This document shows, piece after piece, positions 32,913-42,600 of a stretch of DNA of 64,000 nt. Origin of the DNA: Phocaeicola_A sp045647865 (GTDB taxonomy: Bacteria; Bacteroidota; Bacteroidia; Bacteroidales; Bacteroidaceae). Position numbers and translations under genes: made by a program. The stretch lies in the NCBI GenBank assembly GCA_045647865.1, contig JAZRMW010000007.1:1-64000 (forward strand). Direction: 5' to 3'. The stretch's first letter is position 1. Every line of letters starts with the position of its first letter. A model generated the notes under the pieces. It saw only the letters and a list, made by a program, of their open reading frames with translations. It did no database searches and had not been told where the DNA came from.

Positions 32913-32962
32913 TAAAAAAGACAGAAGGACATGAGGCTTGTGAAAACCTTATGTCCTTCTGT
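32913..32962 (-). terminator. Terminator of the GH13 gene
   Basis: A 12-bp perfect stem ACAGAAGGACAT/ATGTCCTTCTGT (32921-32932 with 32951-32962), extended by AGG/CCT inside, is followed on the minus strand by CTTTTTTAG. The GH13 stop is at 32997. Confidence 0.9.
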
Positions 32963-32996
32963 TCTTTTGTCTGAAAATATATCAGAGAAATGTTTT

Positions 32997-34688
32997 TTAC
33001 AACTTCACCTTCAATATCTTGCCATTGAATCCGTCAACGCGTGTGGTGGCTTGCAGGGTGGGAGAGAGTGCAATGTCCTCCTTCTTACCCGTCAAGAGGT
33101 CGGTGGCTTTGATGGTCTCCTTCGTGGGGATTTCGAGGAAATCGAAGGCATGGGCGGGGATGTTGATACCTACTTCTGCCGGGGCTTCATCAAAGTTCAC
33201 CACTACGAGGATAAGTTCCTTCTTCAACTTTCGGAGGAAGGTGTATTGTCGGTGCGAGTTGAAATGCTCATTATCGTAGTTGGCATACATTAAGTCGTAG
33301 AAAGTACCTTCGGCAAGGGCTTTCTCCGAGGTGCAGAGGTTGAGCACACGAGTGTAGAAGGCCTGCAATGCTTTCTCTTCGTCTGTGAGGAGTTTGCCAT
33401 CGAACTTGCCCCCATTGCGCCAACGACGGATGGTATCTACCGTCCAATAGTCGAAGATGGTGGTGCGTCCGTCGCGCCCGCTGAAACCCTCTTCGTCCAT
33501 GCCGCGCTCGCCAAACTCCTGACCGAAATATACCATCACGGGGTTGACGTTCATGCATGCACTGATAATCATAGCGGGGCGAGCTTTTTCTGCATTTCCG
33601 GCAAAGAAGTCGGAGGCGATGCGTTGCTCATCGTGATTCTCGAGGAAGTTCAGCATGTTCGTCTGAATACCTTCGAGACTTTGCCAACATCCGGTGATGG
33701 CACTGGCTGATTGACCGTAGCAAGTAACGGCTTTCAAGGTGTCATAGAGTCCCACTTTATCGTAAAGATAGTCGAACTTGCCATTCCAAATATAGTTACG
33801 GTATTCGTTCGGATTATAGACTTCGGCAATGAAGATGAGTTCAGGGTATTGCTCCTTCACCTGCGGGATGACCCATCCCCAGAAGGCGCAAGGCACCATT
33901 TCGGCCATGTCACAACGGAAACCGTCGATACCTTTGGAGGCCCAAAAGAGAAGGATGTCCCGCATCTTTTCCCAAGTGTTGGGCACAGGGTCAAAGTGGC
34001 ATTGTCCGCCTCCACAATAATCTACGCCATAATTCAACTTCACCGTTTCATACCAGTCATTCACACTTGGCCATGCATCGAAACGATCATTACCCGTTGC
34101 TTTAGCAGGAAACTCTTCGTAAGCCTCAGTAGCATCTTTCTTCAAGTCGATATGTCCTTCAAGTTTTGTGCCAGGGATGTAGTAAAAGTTGTTTTGAGAA
34201 GAGAAAGCCCAATCCTGATTGTCTCCTTCGCCCAAATCTTTCACTCCCTCGGGTTTTGCATCCGATGCGTATTGGCGAGCCACATGGTTAGGCACGAAAT
34301 CCATGATGACCTTCAAACCTGCTTTGTGAGTACGCTTCACCAGATTTTCAAATTCCTTCATGCGTTCGGTTACCGAAGTGGCGAGGTCGGGGTCAACATC
34401 GTAGTAATCCTTGATAGCATAAGGCGAACCTGCCTTTCCTTTCACCACGGCAGGATGATCGGGGCGTATGCCATATCGACGATAATCAGTTTGTGTAGCA
34501 TGTTCGATGATACCTGTGTACCAAATGTGTGTGGCACCCAGTGCCTTGATTTCCTCCAATGCTTTGGTGGTGAAGTCGGCCATGCGTCCACATCCGTTTG
34601 TTGCCTTGTCTCCATTTTGAACAAGGCGTGTATTATTGTTTCCGAAAAGTCGGGTAAAAACTTGGTAAATAACGAATTTGTTGTCCAT
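32997..34688 (-). CDS. Cytoplasmic GH13 alpha-amylase family glycosidase
   Basis: The protein has 563 residues with no signal peptide, so it acts in the cytosol, probably on stored glycogen or imported maltodextrins. The four GH13 regions are present: DFVPNH (130-135), GFRCDMAEM with nucleophile Asp260, IAEVY with acid/base Glu289, and FLENHDEQ with Asp353. A C-terminal beta domain follows (about 460-563). The N-terminus KFVIYQVFTRLFGNN lacks a carbohydrate-binding module. Subfamily and linkage preference are undetermined. The word hairpin of ACGGATTAC type lies in its leader. Confidence 0.93.
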   Translation of the reverse strand: MDNKFVIYQVFTRLFGNNNTRLVQNGDKATNGCGRMADFTTKALEEIKALGATHIWYTGIIEHATQTDYRRYGIRPDHPAVVKGKAGSPYAIKDYYDVDPDLATSVTERMKEFENLVKRTHKAGLKVIMDFVPNHVARQYASDAKPEGVKDLGEGDNQDWAFSSQNNFYYIPGTKLEGHIDLKKDATEAYEEFPAKATGNDRFDAWPSVNDWYETVKLNYGVDYCGGGQCHFDPVPNTWEKMRDILLFWASKGIDGFRCDMAEMVPCAFWGWVIPQVKEQYPELIFIAEVYNPNEYRNYIWNGKFDYLYDKVGLYDTLKAVTCYGQSASAITGCWQSLEGIQTNMLNFLENHDEQRIASDFFAGNAEKARPAMIISACMNVNPVMVYFGQEFGERGMDEEGFSGRDGRTTIFDYWTVDTIRRWRNGGKFDGKLLTDEEKALQAFYTRVLNLCTSEKALAEGTFYDLMYANYDNEHFNSHRQYTFLRKLKKELILVVVNFDEAPAEVGINIPAHAFDFLEIPTKETIKATDLLTGKKEDIALSPTLQATTRVDGFNGKILKVKL

Positions 34689-34707
34689 TGTACGTGAATA
34701 TATGAGA

Positions 34708-34808
34708 GCACGGATTACGCAAATTACACGGATTTTATTTCTCTGACATAATAAACATAAAGTCTTTATACCTTTAAGTGTAATCCGTGTAATCCGCGTA
34801 ATCCGTGC
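34708..34808. repeat. Inverted ACGGATTAC word pair between fabD and GH13
   Basis: GCACGGATTACGCAAATTAC... (34708-34735) pairs with 34781-34808 at about 24-26 of 28 positions. The 45-nt loop is AT-rich. A shorter relative with the same outer word is at 57688-57761, and ATCCGCGT tracts near 150 and 4385 belong to the same word family. Confidence 0.75.
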
Positions 34809-34824
34809 CTATAAATAAATGTTT

Positions 34825-35712
34825 TTATGCAATGCCGTGAGCATTAGCTGTTTTGTCAATCTTCTTAATAAGTCCTTGAAGTACTGCACCAGGTCCGCAT
34901 TCTGTAAAATCATCAGCACCATCGGTAAGCATATTCTTCACCGTTTGTGTCCAACGGACAGAAGCGGTAAGTTGGGCAACTAAGTTCGCCTTGATTTCCT
35001 CAGGTGAAGTATGTGGCAAAGCATCGACATTCTGATAAACAGGACATTTGGGCGTATTAAACTGAGTAGCATTAATTGCGGCTTCAAGTTCAACCTTAGC
35101 AGGATCCATCAACGGAGAATGGAAAGCACCACCGACCTTTAAAGGAAGTGCACGTTTTGCACCAGCTTCTTTCATTAATTCACAGGCTTTATCGATACCT
35201 TCGATAGTGCCCGAGATTACAATCTGTCCAGGACAGTTATAATTAGCAGCTACTACAACTTCTCCTTCACGAGTGACTTGTTCGCAGATTTCTTCAACCT
35301 TGTCATCAGACAATGCTATCACAGCCGCCATAGTTGAGGGACGTGCTTCACAAGCTTTTTGCATAGCCATGGCACGAGCATATACCAACTTCAAACCATC
35401 CTCAAATGACAAAGCACCAGCTGCAACTAATGCGCTGAATTCGCCCAAGGAGTGACCAGCGGTCATCTCGGGGTTGAAATCTTCACCCATACAGAGGGCT
35501 GAAATAACAGAATGGAGAAATACGGCTGGTTGAGTAACCTTTGTCTGACGGAGATCTTCATCAGTACCTTCAAACATAATATCTGTAATGCGATAACCAA
35601 GGATTTCGTTGGCTTTTTCAAAAAGTTCTTTTGCTAAGGGTGAATTGTCGTACAGGTCTTTTCCCATACCTACAAATTGTGCTCCCTGACCGGGAAATAC
35701 AAACGCTTTCAT
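34825..35712 (-). CDS. fabD: Malonyl-CoA:ACP transacylase
   Basis: The protein has 295 residues. FPGQGAQFVGMG (6-17) and the nucleophile elbow GHSLGEFSAL (Ser88) are diagnostic. GGAFHSPLMDPAK supplies the second catalytic His; QNVDALPHTSPEEIK follows. It loads malonyl onto acyl carrier protein for fatty acid synthesis. A minus-strand -7-like TACCTTTG lies at 35759-35766. It stands alone, not in a fab operon. Confidence 0.96.
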   Translation of the reverse strand: MKAFVFPGQGAQFVGMGKDLYDNSPLAKELFEKANEILGYRITDIMFEGTDEDLRQTKVTQPAVFLHSVISALCMGEDFNPEMTAGHSLGEFSALVAAGALSFEDGLKLVYARAMAMQKACEARPSTMAAVIALSDDKVEEICEQVTREGEVVVAANYNCPGQIVISGTIEGIDKACELMKEAGAKRALPLKVGGAFHSPLMDPAKVELEAAINATQFNTPKCPVYQNVDALPHTSPEEIKANLVAQLTASVRWTQTVKNMLTDGADDFTECGPGAVLQGLIKKIDKTANAHGIA

Positions 35713-35814
35713 ATTTTCTTTTCTTATATATAATAATGTATGATTTGAAAATCGGGCGCAAAGGTACTCATAAATATTGATATATGAAAATACTCGTCCA
35801 ATTTATTGTTTCTA

Positions 35815-36951
35815 ATGAAACTATTGCACATAAATCCGTCTGATTACAAGATTCTTGTAGTTGATGATGTGATGCCCAACGTTTTGTTGTTGAAAGTAAT
35901 GCTTACAAACGAAAAATTCAACATCATTACGGCATCTAATGGAGAGCAAGCCATAGAAATGGTGCGCAGGGAAAATCCTGATTTGATTTTATTGGATGTA
36001 ATGATGCCTGGACTTACAGGATATGAAGTGGCAGAAATCTTACGCAAGGATTCGAATACTGCAGAGATACCCATAATCTTCCTGACAGCATTAAACACTT
36101 CAGAAGACATTGTACGAGGCTTCCGCATGGGAGGAAACGATTTTATATCCAAACCCTTCAATAAGGAAGTTCTGATTGTACGCGTCAAATACCAACTTTC
36201 ATTAGTAGCGGCTAAACGCATAATCTTGCAACAGAACGAAGAGTTACAACGAACCATTGCTGGACGCGACAAACTCTACTCGGTCATTGCCCACGACCTT
36301 CGTTCACCTATGAGTACAGTGAAGATGGTGTTGAACATGCTCACCGAATCTGTCACCCCCGATATGATGGGCGAAGAGGCATATAGCATGCTTTCAATGG
36401 TAAACACCCAGTCGGAAGAGGTATTCTCCCTGCTTGATAACTTACTGAAATGGACAAAAAGTCAAGTAGGGAGACTGAACGTCGTATCCCAACGATTCAG
36501 AGTCGATGAAATCGTAGTTTCGGTTACCGAAGTATTCCGAATGGTAGCAGAAGCTAAAGGTCTTAAAATTGAAACAGGCGAATGTGAAATACTGAACGTG
36601 TTTGCCGACATAGACATGCTCAAAACCGTACTCCGTAATTTCTTGAGCAATGCTATTAAGTTCAGCAATCAAGGAAGTAAAATTATAGTATCAGTAAAGA
36701 AGGAAAATGACGATTTTGCCCGCATCAGTGTACGTGACTTCGGATGCGGCATCAGTATTGAAGACCAAGCCAAACTTTTCCATACTGCTACACACTTCAG
36801 TAAATACGGCACAAATAACGAAGAAGGTTCGGGATTAGGTCTTCTTCTTTGCCAAGACTTTGCCATTAAGAATGGAGGAAATATCTATCTTGAATCAACC
36901 CTTGGCGAAGGTTCTACATTCAGTGTTACAATACCGTTGATAAAAGAATAA
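35815..36951 (+). CDS. Response regulator-histidine kinase hybrid (REC then HK)
   Basis: The protein has 378 residues from ATG 35815. The receiver domain is first (about 12-128) with acidic pocket VVDD, phospho-acceptor Asp61 in LLDVMMPG, Thr91 and Lys113. The kinase part follows: H-box VIAHDLRSPM with His160, N-box NFLSNAIKFS, G-boxes DFGCGI and GSGLGLLLCQ. There is no membrane span or sensor domain, so it is soluble and probably takes phosphate or signals from a partner. This architecture is common as an orphan in Bacteroidetes. The partner is not in the window. Confidence 0.93.
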   Translation: MKLLHINPSDYKILVVDDVMPNVLLLKVMLTNEKFNIITASNGEQAIEMVRRENPDLILLDVMMPGLTGYEVAEILRKDSNTAEIPIIFLTALNTSEDIVRGFRMGGNDFISKPFNKEVLIVRVKYQLSLVAAKRIILQQNEELQRTIAGRDKLYSVIAHDLRSPMSTVKMVLNMLTESVTPDMMGEEAYSMLSMVNTQSEEVFSLLDNLLKWTKSQVGRLNVVSQRFRVDEIVVSVTEVFRMVAEAKGLKIETGECEILNVFADIDMLKTVLRNFLSNAIKFSNQGSKIIVSVKKENDDFARISVRDFGCGISIEDQAKLFHTATHFSKYGTNNEEGSGLGLLLCQDFAIKNGGNIYLESTLGEGSTFSVTIPLIKE

Positions 36952-37054
36952 GAAATGATTCAAGGTTCAAGAATTAATAGCAACACAGTTTCATTCTTGA
37001 ACCTTGATTATCTTCCTCTTCCTTGAACTTTCAAACAAACACTTAATTTTCTAC

Positions 37055-38260
37055 TCACGACACCATCATCCACGCAATATACTGAGTCTCACGCCCAACG
37101 GGAGTCAAGGGTTGATATCCCTTAATAATTCGTCCATCTGCAGATAATTCAAGCGGATAGTCGGCTATACGTTGGAGATGAATCTTTTTCAATTCCTCAG
37201 GAGTAGAGTAATACTCAACCATGAATCGTCCTTGACATCCAAGAGCTACATATCGTTCATAAAGTATATGAGCCACCACCCCCATGTTCATCCGCAAGTT
37301 GATTTCGACACACGGATGAAGAAAATAGCCACATTCCTGACTTGCTTTTGACGCATGACAAATCATCATATCGACACCGATATATCCGCTATAGACAGTT
37401 CCTACACACTCACTGATAAGATGCTGTAAACACTCACGGACAGAATAAAGCGTTTCGTGAGAAATATACTCAGACAATTCGTTTTCTATATCCTCATCCG
37501 CAATCAACAGATTCCCTTCATAAGCACCGTTTGCATCTGTGACAAAACTGGAGTAACCGACAAAAGAGAGGGGAGAGCCATCGCCCGATGCATAAAACTC
37601 CATAGCAAAATCTCTCACCTTATCATACAAAGGTTCTACAATGACAGCCCCCTGCTGAGCCAATATGCGGGCACACCATCCACTCAATGGTGGAGCATAG
37701 ATTCCTTGCCCACGTCGAAGTCCCTTCCCACTACACGACCAAGGAGCCTTCAATATAACAGACAAATATTCATCCATGATACGGGCAATCTCATCCTCCG
37801 TCAGACAAATATTAGCCTCTCCGATTAAGGGACATTTGTCACCCAAGATTCTCTTCGTTTGATTCAATACCTCAACCGCCGTCTGCCTGCCTGACAATAG
37901 GCGTAAACTTGCCATTAATGAAGCATTCGGCAAATCATTGTCTAGCATACCACGTAATTTCATCTGTTTGACCAAAGCCGGATTCCATCCCCAGGGAGAC
38001 AAAGACTGAGAAGATAAAATTTCTTTATCCGTAATCCATTTTATTTCAGGATGATAAATACCACCTCGTAAAGTCTTACTCCAATAATAAATAACATCAC
38101 TATTGGGGATAAGTACAGCGTCACCATCGTTGGCATACCATACAGGTAAAAAAGCCAAATCCATCGCCATCCGACGAGCTGAACGAGGAGGCAAATAATT
38201 GGCATCCCCATTGGCCAATGCCATATCGTTATCAGGATTGAAAAGGTATATTTTTCCCAT
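37055..38260 (-). CDS. Conserved hypothetical protein with ATP-grasp-like features
   Basis: The protein has 401 residues; start at 38260 gives MGKIYLFNPDNDMALANGD. Segments resemble the ATP-grasp fold: LKAPWSCSGKGLRRGQGIYA (ATP-binding loop and Lys), YSGYIGVDMMICH (metal strand) and HPCVEINLRMNMG (the E-x-N metal motif). No signal peptide. It may ligate an acid to an amine or thiol, but substrates cannot be read. A -7 box TATCTTTG lies at 38302-38309 on the minus strand, divergent from the AAA ATPase promoter 31 bp away. Confidence 0.7.
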   Translation of the reverse strand: MGKIYLFNPDNDMALANGDANYLPPRSARRMAMDLAFLPVWYANDGDAVLIPNSDVIYYWSKTLRGGIYHPEIKWITDKEILSSQSLSPWGWNPALVKQMKLRGMLDNDLPNASLMASLRLLSGRQTAVEVLNQTKRILGDKCPLIGEANICLTEDEIARIMDEYLSVILKAPWSCSGKGLRRGQGIYAPPLSGWCARILAQQGAVIVEPLYDKVRDFAMEFYASGDGSPLSFVGYSSFVTDANGAYEGNLLIADEDIENELSEYISHETLYSVRECLQHLISECVGTVYSGYIGVDMMICHASKASQECGYFLHPCVEINLRMNMGVVAHILYERYVALGCQGRFMVEYYSTPEELKKIHLQRIADYPLELSADGRIIKGYQPLTPVGRETQYIAWMMVS

Positions 38261-38339
38261 TTTATAAATGAGTTTCTTGAATATTTGCAAAAAAGATGGT
38301 GCAAAGATAAAAAAAAGTTCAATATTTTGCTATCTCTAC

Positions 38340-38370
38340 TTTGCAATTTATAGAATCTTTGTTACCTTTG
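38340..38370 (+). promoter_or_regulatory. Promoter of the AAA ATPase gene
   Basis: TTTG (38340-38343), a 19-nt spacer and TACCTTTG (38363-38370) precede ATG 38411 by 40 bp. A divergent -7 box for the ATP-grasp-like gene lies at 38302-38309, so the two promoters are back to back. Confidence 0.85.
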
Positions 38371-38410
38371 CACCGAAATAATGAAAGTATGAAGGTCTAA
38401 AAAGACAACT

Positions 38411-39592
38411 ATGGAAGTTTTTTATCGTACACATAACTATCTTATTGAGCATATCAGCAATAATCTTGTCCGTCGCGATCTGATGGATGAGATAGATTGG
38501 AGCGACCGTTTGATAGGTATCAAGGGAACCCGTGGAGTGGGGAAGACCACCTTCTTATTGCAATATGCTAAAGAGAGATACGGTACCGACCGTTCGTGCT
38601 TGTATATCAACTTGAATAATTTCTATTTCCAAGGACGAGGCTTGGCAGATTTTGCCGGAGATTTCTTCAAACGAGGAGGACGAGTACTGCTGATTGACCA
38701 AGTGTTCAAACAACCCGATTGGAGTCATGAGCTCCGTTTGTGCTACGACCGTTATCCACGATTAAAAATCGTTTTTACCGGTTCATCCGTCATGCGTTTG
38801 AAAGAAGAGAATCCTGAATTGAACGGAATTGTAAAATCTTACAACTTGCGAGGGTTTTCATTCAGAGAATTCTTGAATTTGCAGACTGGCAATAATTTCC
38901 CAGCTTATACGCTCAACGAAATATTGACCAACCACGAGCACATCGTGAAGAGCATTCTTCCCAAGGTGCGTCCATTGGATTATTTCCAGGATTATATGCA
39001 CCATGGTTTCTATCCATTTTTCTTAGAAAAGCGTAATTTCTCAGAAAATTTGTTGAAGACCATGAACATGATGATTGAGGTAGACATCTTATTGTTAAAG
39101 CAGATTGAATTGAAATACCTTTCAAAAATCAAGAAGTTGCTATATCTCTTAGCGGTTGATGGCCCTGTAGCACCCAATGTCAGCCAATTGGCCAATGATA
39201 TACAGACGTCACGGGCTACAGTTATGAACTACATTAAATACTTGGCAGATGCACGGTTGATTAACATGATATACAGCAAGGGCGATGAGTTTCCAAAGAA
39301 ACCCGCACGTATCATCATGCACAACACGAGCTTGATGTACAGCATTTACCCCGTAAAGGTTGAAGAACAGAATGTCTTGGAAACCTTCTTCTTGAACAGT
39401 TTATGGAAAGACCACAAATTGAATAAAGGTGAAAAGGGAACCTCCTTCTTAGTGGACGAAAAGTTACACTTTAGAATATGTACTGAGGGACAACGTCCTA
39501 AATGCAATCCGAATGTCTATTATGCACAACACAAAATAGAGGTAGGACACGAGAAGCAAATCCCCTTGTGGCTATTCGGATTCCTTTATTAG
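38411..39592 (+). CDS. AAA ATPase (AAA_14/DUF4143 type) with altered Walker B
   Basis: The protein has 393 residues. Walker A GTRGVGKTT is at 39-47. Walker B is VLLIDQV with Asp96 followed by Gln97, where relatives usually have Asp-Glu; this predicts weak hydrolysis. Sensor-1-like VFTGSSVMRL is at about 120-129. LRGFSFREFLNLQTG is the typical link to the winged-helix half; the C-terminal DUF4143-like part runs to 393. Members occur in many paralogous copies in Bacteroides, often called ATPase of unknown function. The gene is followed by nifJ after 76 bp. Confidence 0.85.
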   Translation: MEVFYRTHNYLIEHISNNLVRRDLMDEIDWSDRLIGIKGTRGVGKTTFLLQYAKERYGTDRSCLYINLNNFYFQGRGLADFAGDFFKRGGRVLLIDQVFKQPDWSHELRLCYDRYPRLKIVFTGSSVMRLKEENPELNGIVKSYNLRGFSFREFLNLQTGNNFPAYTLNEILTNHEHIVKSILPKVRPLDYFQDYMHHGFYPFFLEKRNFSENLLKTMNMMIEVDILLLKQIELKYLSKIKKLLYLLAVDGPVAPNVSQLANDIQTSRATVMNYIKYLADARLINMIYSKGDEFPKKPARIIMHNTSLMYSIYPVKVEEQNVLETFFLNSLWKDHKLNKGEKGTSFLVDEKLHFRICTEGQRPKCNPNVYYAQHKIEVGHEKQIPLWLFGFLY

Positions 39593-39668
39593 ATAAAAAA
39601 TAAAAGAAGATTTATAAAAAAAAGAAAAGATTTAAACAAACCAATTATTAATCAATTTATATTAGATT

Positions 39669-42600
39669 ATGGCTAAAGAAAAAAAGTTTATCACGTGTGA
39701 TGGTAACCAAGCTGCCGCTCATATCTCGTATATGTTCAGCGAAGTAGCAGCTATCTATCCCATCACTCCGTCATCTACGATGGCTGAATACGTAGATGAG
39801 TGGGCAGCACAGGGCCGCAAGAACATCTTCGGCGAAACCGTGCTCGTACAGGAAATGCAATCTGAAGGTGGTGCTGCAGGTGCCGTTCATGGTTCACTTC
39901 AAGCAGGTGCATTGACTTCTACTTACACCGCATCTCAAGGACTTCTTTTGATGATTCCTAACATGTATAAGATTGCAGGTGAGTTCCTTCCTTGCGTATT
40001 CCACGTGTCAGCCCGTACATTGGCTTCTCACGCCCTCTGTATCTTCGGTGACCATCAGGACGTAATGTCTTGTCGTCAGACAGGATTCGCCATGTTGGCC
40101 GAGGGTTCAGTACAGGAGGTGATGGATTTGGCTGGTGTGGCTCACTTGGCCACTATCAAAAGCCGTGTGCCCTTCTTGAACTTCTTCGATGGTTTCCGTA
40201 CTTCTCATGAAATCCAGAAGATTGAGATGCTCGAGAACGAAGACCTTGCTCCGCTCATCGACCAGCAGGCTTTGGCTGAATTCCGTAGCCGTGCCCTCAC
40301 TCCCGAGAAGCCTGTTGCTCGCGGTATGGCCGAAAACCCCGATACATTCTTCGCTCACCGCGAGTCATGCAACAACTACTACGAGAACGTGCCAGCTATC
40401 GTAGAGGAGTATATGGACAAGATTTCTGAAATCACCGGTCGCAAGTATGGTCTCTTCAACTACTACGGTGCTGAAGATGCTGAGCGTGTTATCATTCTCA
40501 TGGGTTCTGCTACTGAAGCCGCTCGCGAGGCTATCGATCACCTCACCGCTCAAGGCGAAAAGGTGGGTATGGTATCTGTTCACCTCTATCGTCCCTTCTC
40601 TGCTAAGCACTTCTTGGCAGCAGTGCCCAAGACCGCTAAGCGCATTGCCGTGCTCGACCGCACTAAGGAGCCCGGTGCAAATGGCGAACCTCTTTACCTC
40701 GATGTTAAGGAGTGCTTCTACGGACAGACTGATGCTCCTGTTATTGTGGGTGGTCGCTACGGACTTGGTTCTAACGACACTACTCCTGCACAGATCCTTT
40801 CTGTATATGAGAACCTCGCTTTGCCCCAGCCTAAGAATGGTTTCACCATCGGTATCGTTGACGACGTTACCTTTACCTCACTTCCCCAGAAGGAAGAGAT
40901 TGCCATGGGTGGAGAAGGCATGTTCCAGGCTAAGTTCTTCGGTCTTGGTGCCGACGGTACTGTAGGTGCCAACAAGAACTCAGTGAAGATTATCGGTGAC
41001 AACACCAACAAGCATTGTCAGGCATACTTCTCTTACGACTCCAAGAAGTCAGGAGGTTTCACCTGCTCTCACCTCCGTTTCGGTGATACACCCATCCGTT
41101 CAACCTACTTGGTGACTACACCTAACTTCGTAGCTTGCCACGTACAGGCTTACTTGAAGATGTATGACGTGACTCGTGGTCTTCAGAAGAATGGTACATT
41201 CCTTTTGAACACCATTTGGGAAGGCGAAGAGTTGGCCAAGAACTTGCCCAACAACGTGAAGAAGTACTTCGCTGAAAACAACATCACCGTTTATTATATC
41301 AATGCTACCAAAATTGCTCAGGAAATCGGCCTTGGCAACCGTACCAACACCATCCTCCAGAGCGCATTCTTCCGCATTACCGAGGTTATCCCCGTTGACT
41401 TGGCTATCGAGCAGATGAAGAAGTTCATCGTGAAGTCATACGGCAAGAAGGGTGAAGACGTGGTGAACAAGAACTACGCAGCCGTTGACCGTGGTGGCGA
41501 ATACAAGCAGCTCCCCGTTGATGCCGCTTGGGCTAACCTCCCCGCTGATGAGAAGGAAGCCAACAACGATCCCGCATTCATCAACGAAGTGGTTCGTCCT
41601 ATCAACGCCCAGAATGGCGACTTGCTCCCCGTAAGCGCATTCAAGGGTCTCGAAGACGGTACTTGGCCTCAGGGCACTGCCGCTTACGAAAAGCGTGGTG
41701 TAGCAGCCTTCGTCCCCACATGGACAGCTGAGAACTGTATCCAGTGTAACAAGTGTGCCTACGTTTGTCCTCACGCTTGCATCCGTCCCTTCGTGATGGA
41801 CGAGTCAGAGGCTGCAGGCTTCAACGCTCCTACACTCGAAATCAAGGCTCCTGCCACATTGAAGGGCATGAAGTTCCGCATGCAGGTAGGCGTGATGGAT
41901 TGCTTGGGTTGCGGTAACTGTGTTGACGTATGTCCCGGATTCCCCAAGACAGGTCCCGCCCTCAAGATGGTGCCCCTGGAAGGCGAGCTTGCTGAAGCAG
42001 CTAACTGGGATTACTGCGTGAAGAACGTGAAGAGCAAGCAAGACCTCGTTGACATCAAGCAAAGCCCCAAGAACTCTCAGTTCGCTACTCCTTTGTTTGA
42101 GTTCTCAGGTGCCTGCTCAGGTTGTGGTGAAACTCCGTACGTGAAGCTCATTACTCAGCTCTTCGGTGACCGCGAAATCGTGGCCAACGCTACCGGTTGT
42201 TCATCAATCTATTCAGGTTCAATCCCCTCAACTCCTTATACTACCAACGAAAAGGGTCAAGGTCCCGCTTGGGCAAACTCCCTCTTCGAGGACTTCTGCG
42301 AGTTCGGTCTCGGTATGGTACTTGCCAACAAGAAGATGAAGGCTCGCGTAGAGGCTATCCTCACCGAAGCCATCGCTTGCGATTGCACACCCGCCGAGTT
42401 CAAGGCCGCTGCTCAAGAGTGGTTGGATGGCAAGGACGATGCTGATGCCTCTAAGGCCGCTGCTGCCAAGCTGAAACCCATGATCGAAGCCGGTGTAGCC
42501 AATGGTTGCGACAAGTGCGCCAAGTTGGCCGAGTTGAGCCACTACCTCGTGAAGCGTTCTCAGTGGATCATCGGTGGCGACGGTGCTTCTTACGACATCG

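Larger units (their letters stand above)
32472..32996. other. 525-bp gene-free region holding a phased repeat array and a terminator
   Basis: Besides the array at 32610-32800 and the terminator at 32913-32962 it holds only AT-rich sequence. The minus-strand reading frame across the array consists of repeat translation and has no promoter. Confidence 0.6.

Noticed and set aside
33711..34697. 328-residue open frame on the plus strand
   Set aside because: It is antisense to the GH13 gene and has no recognisable domain.
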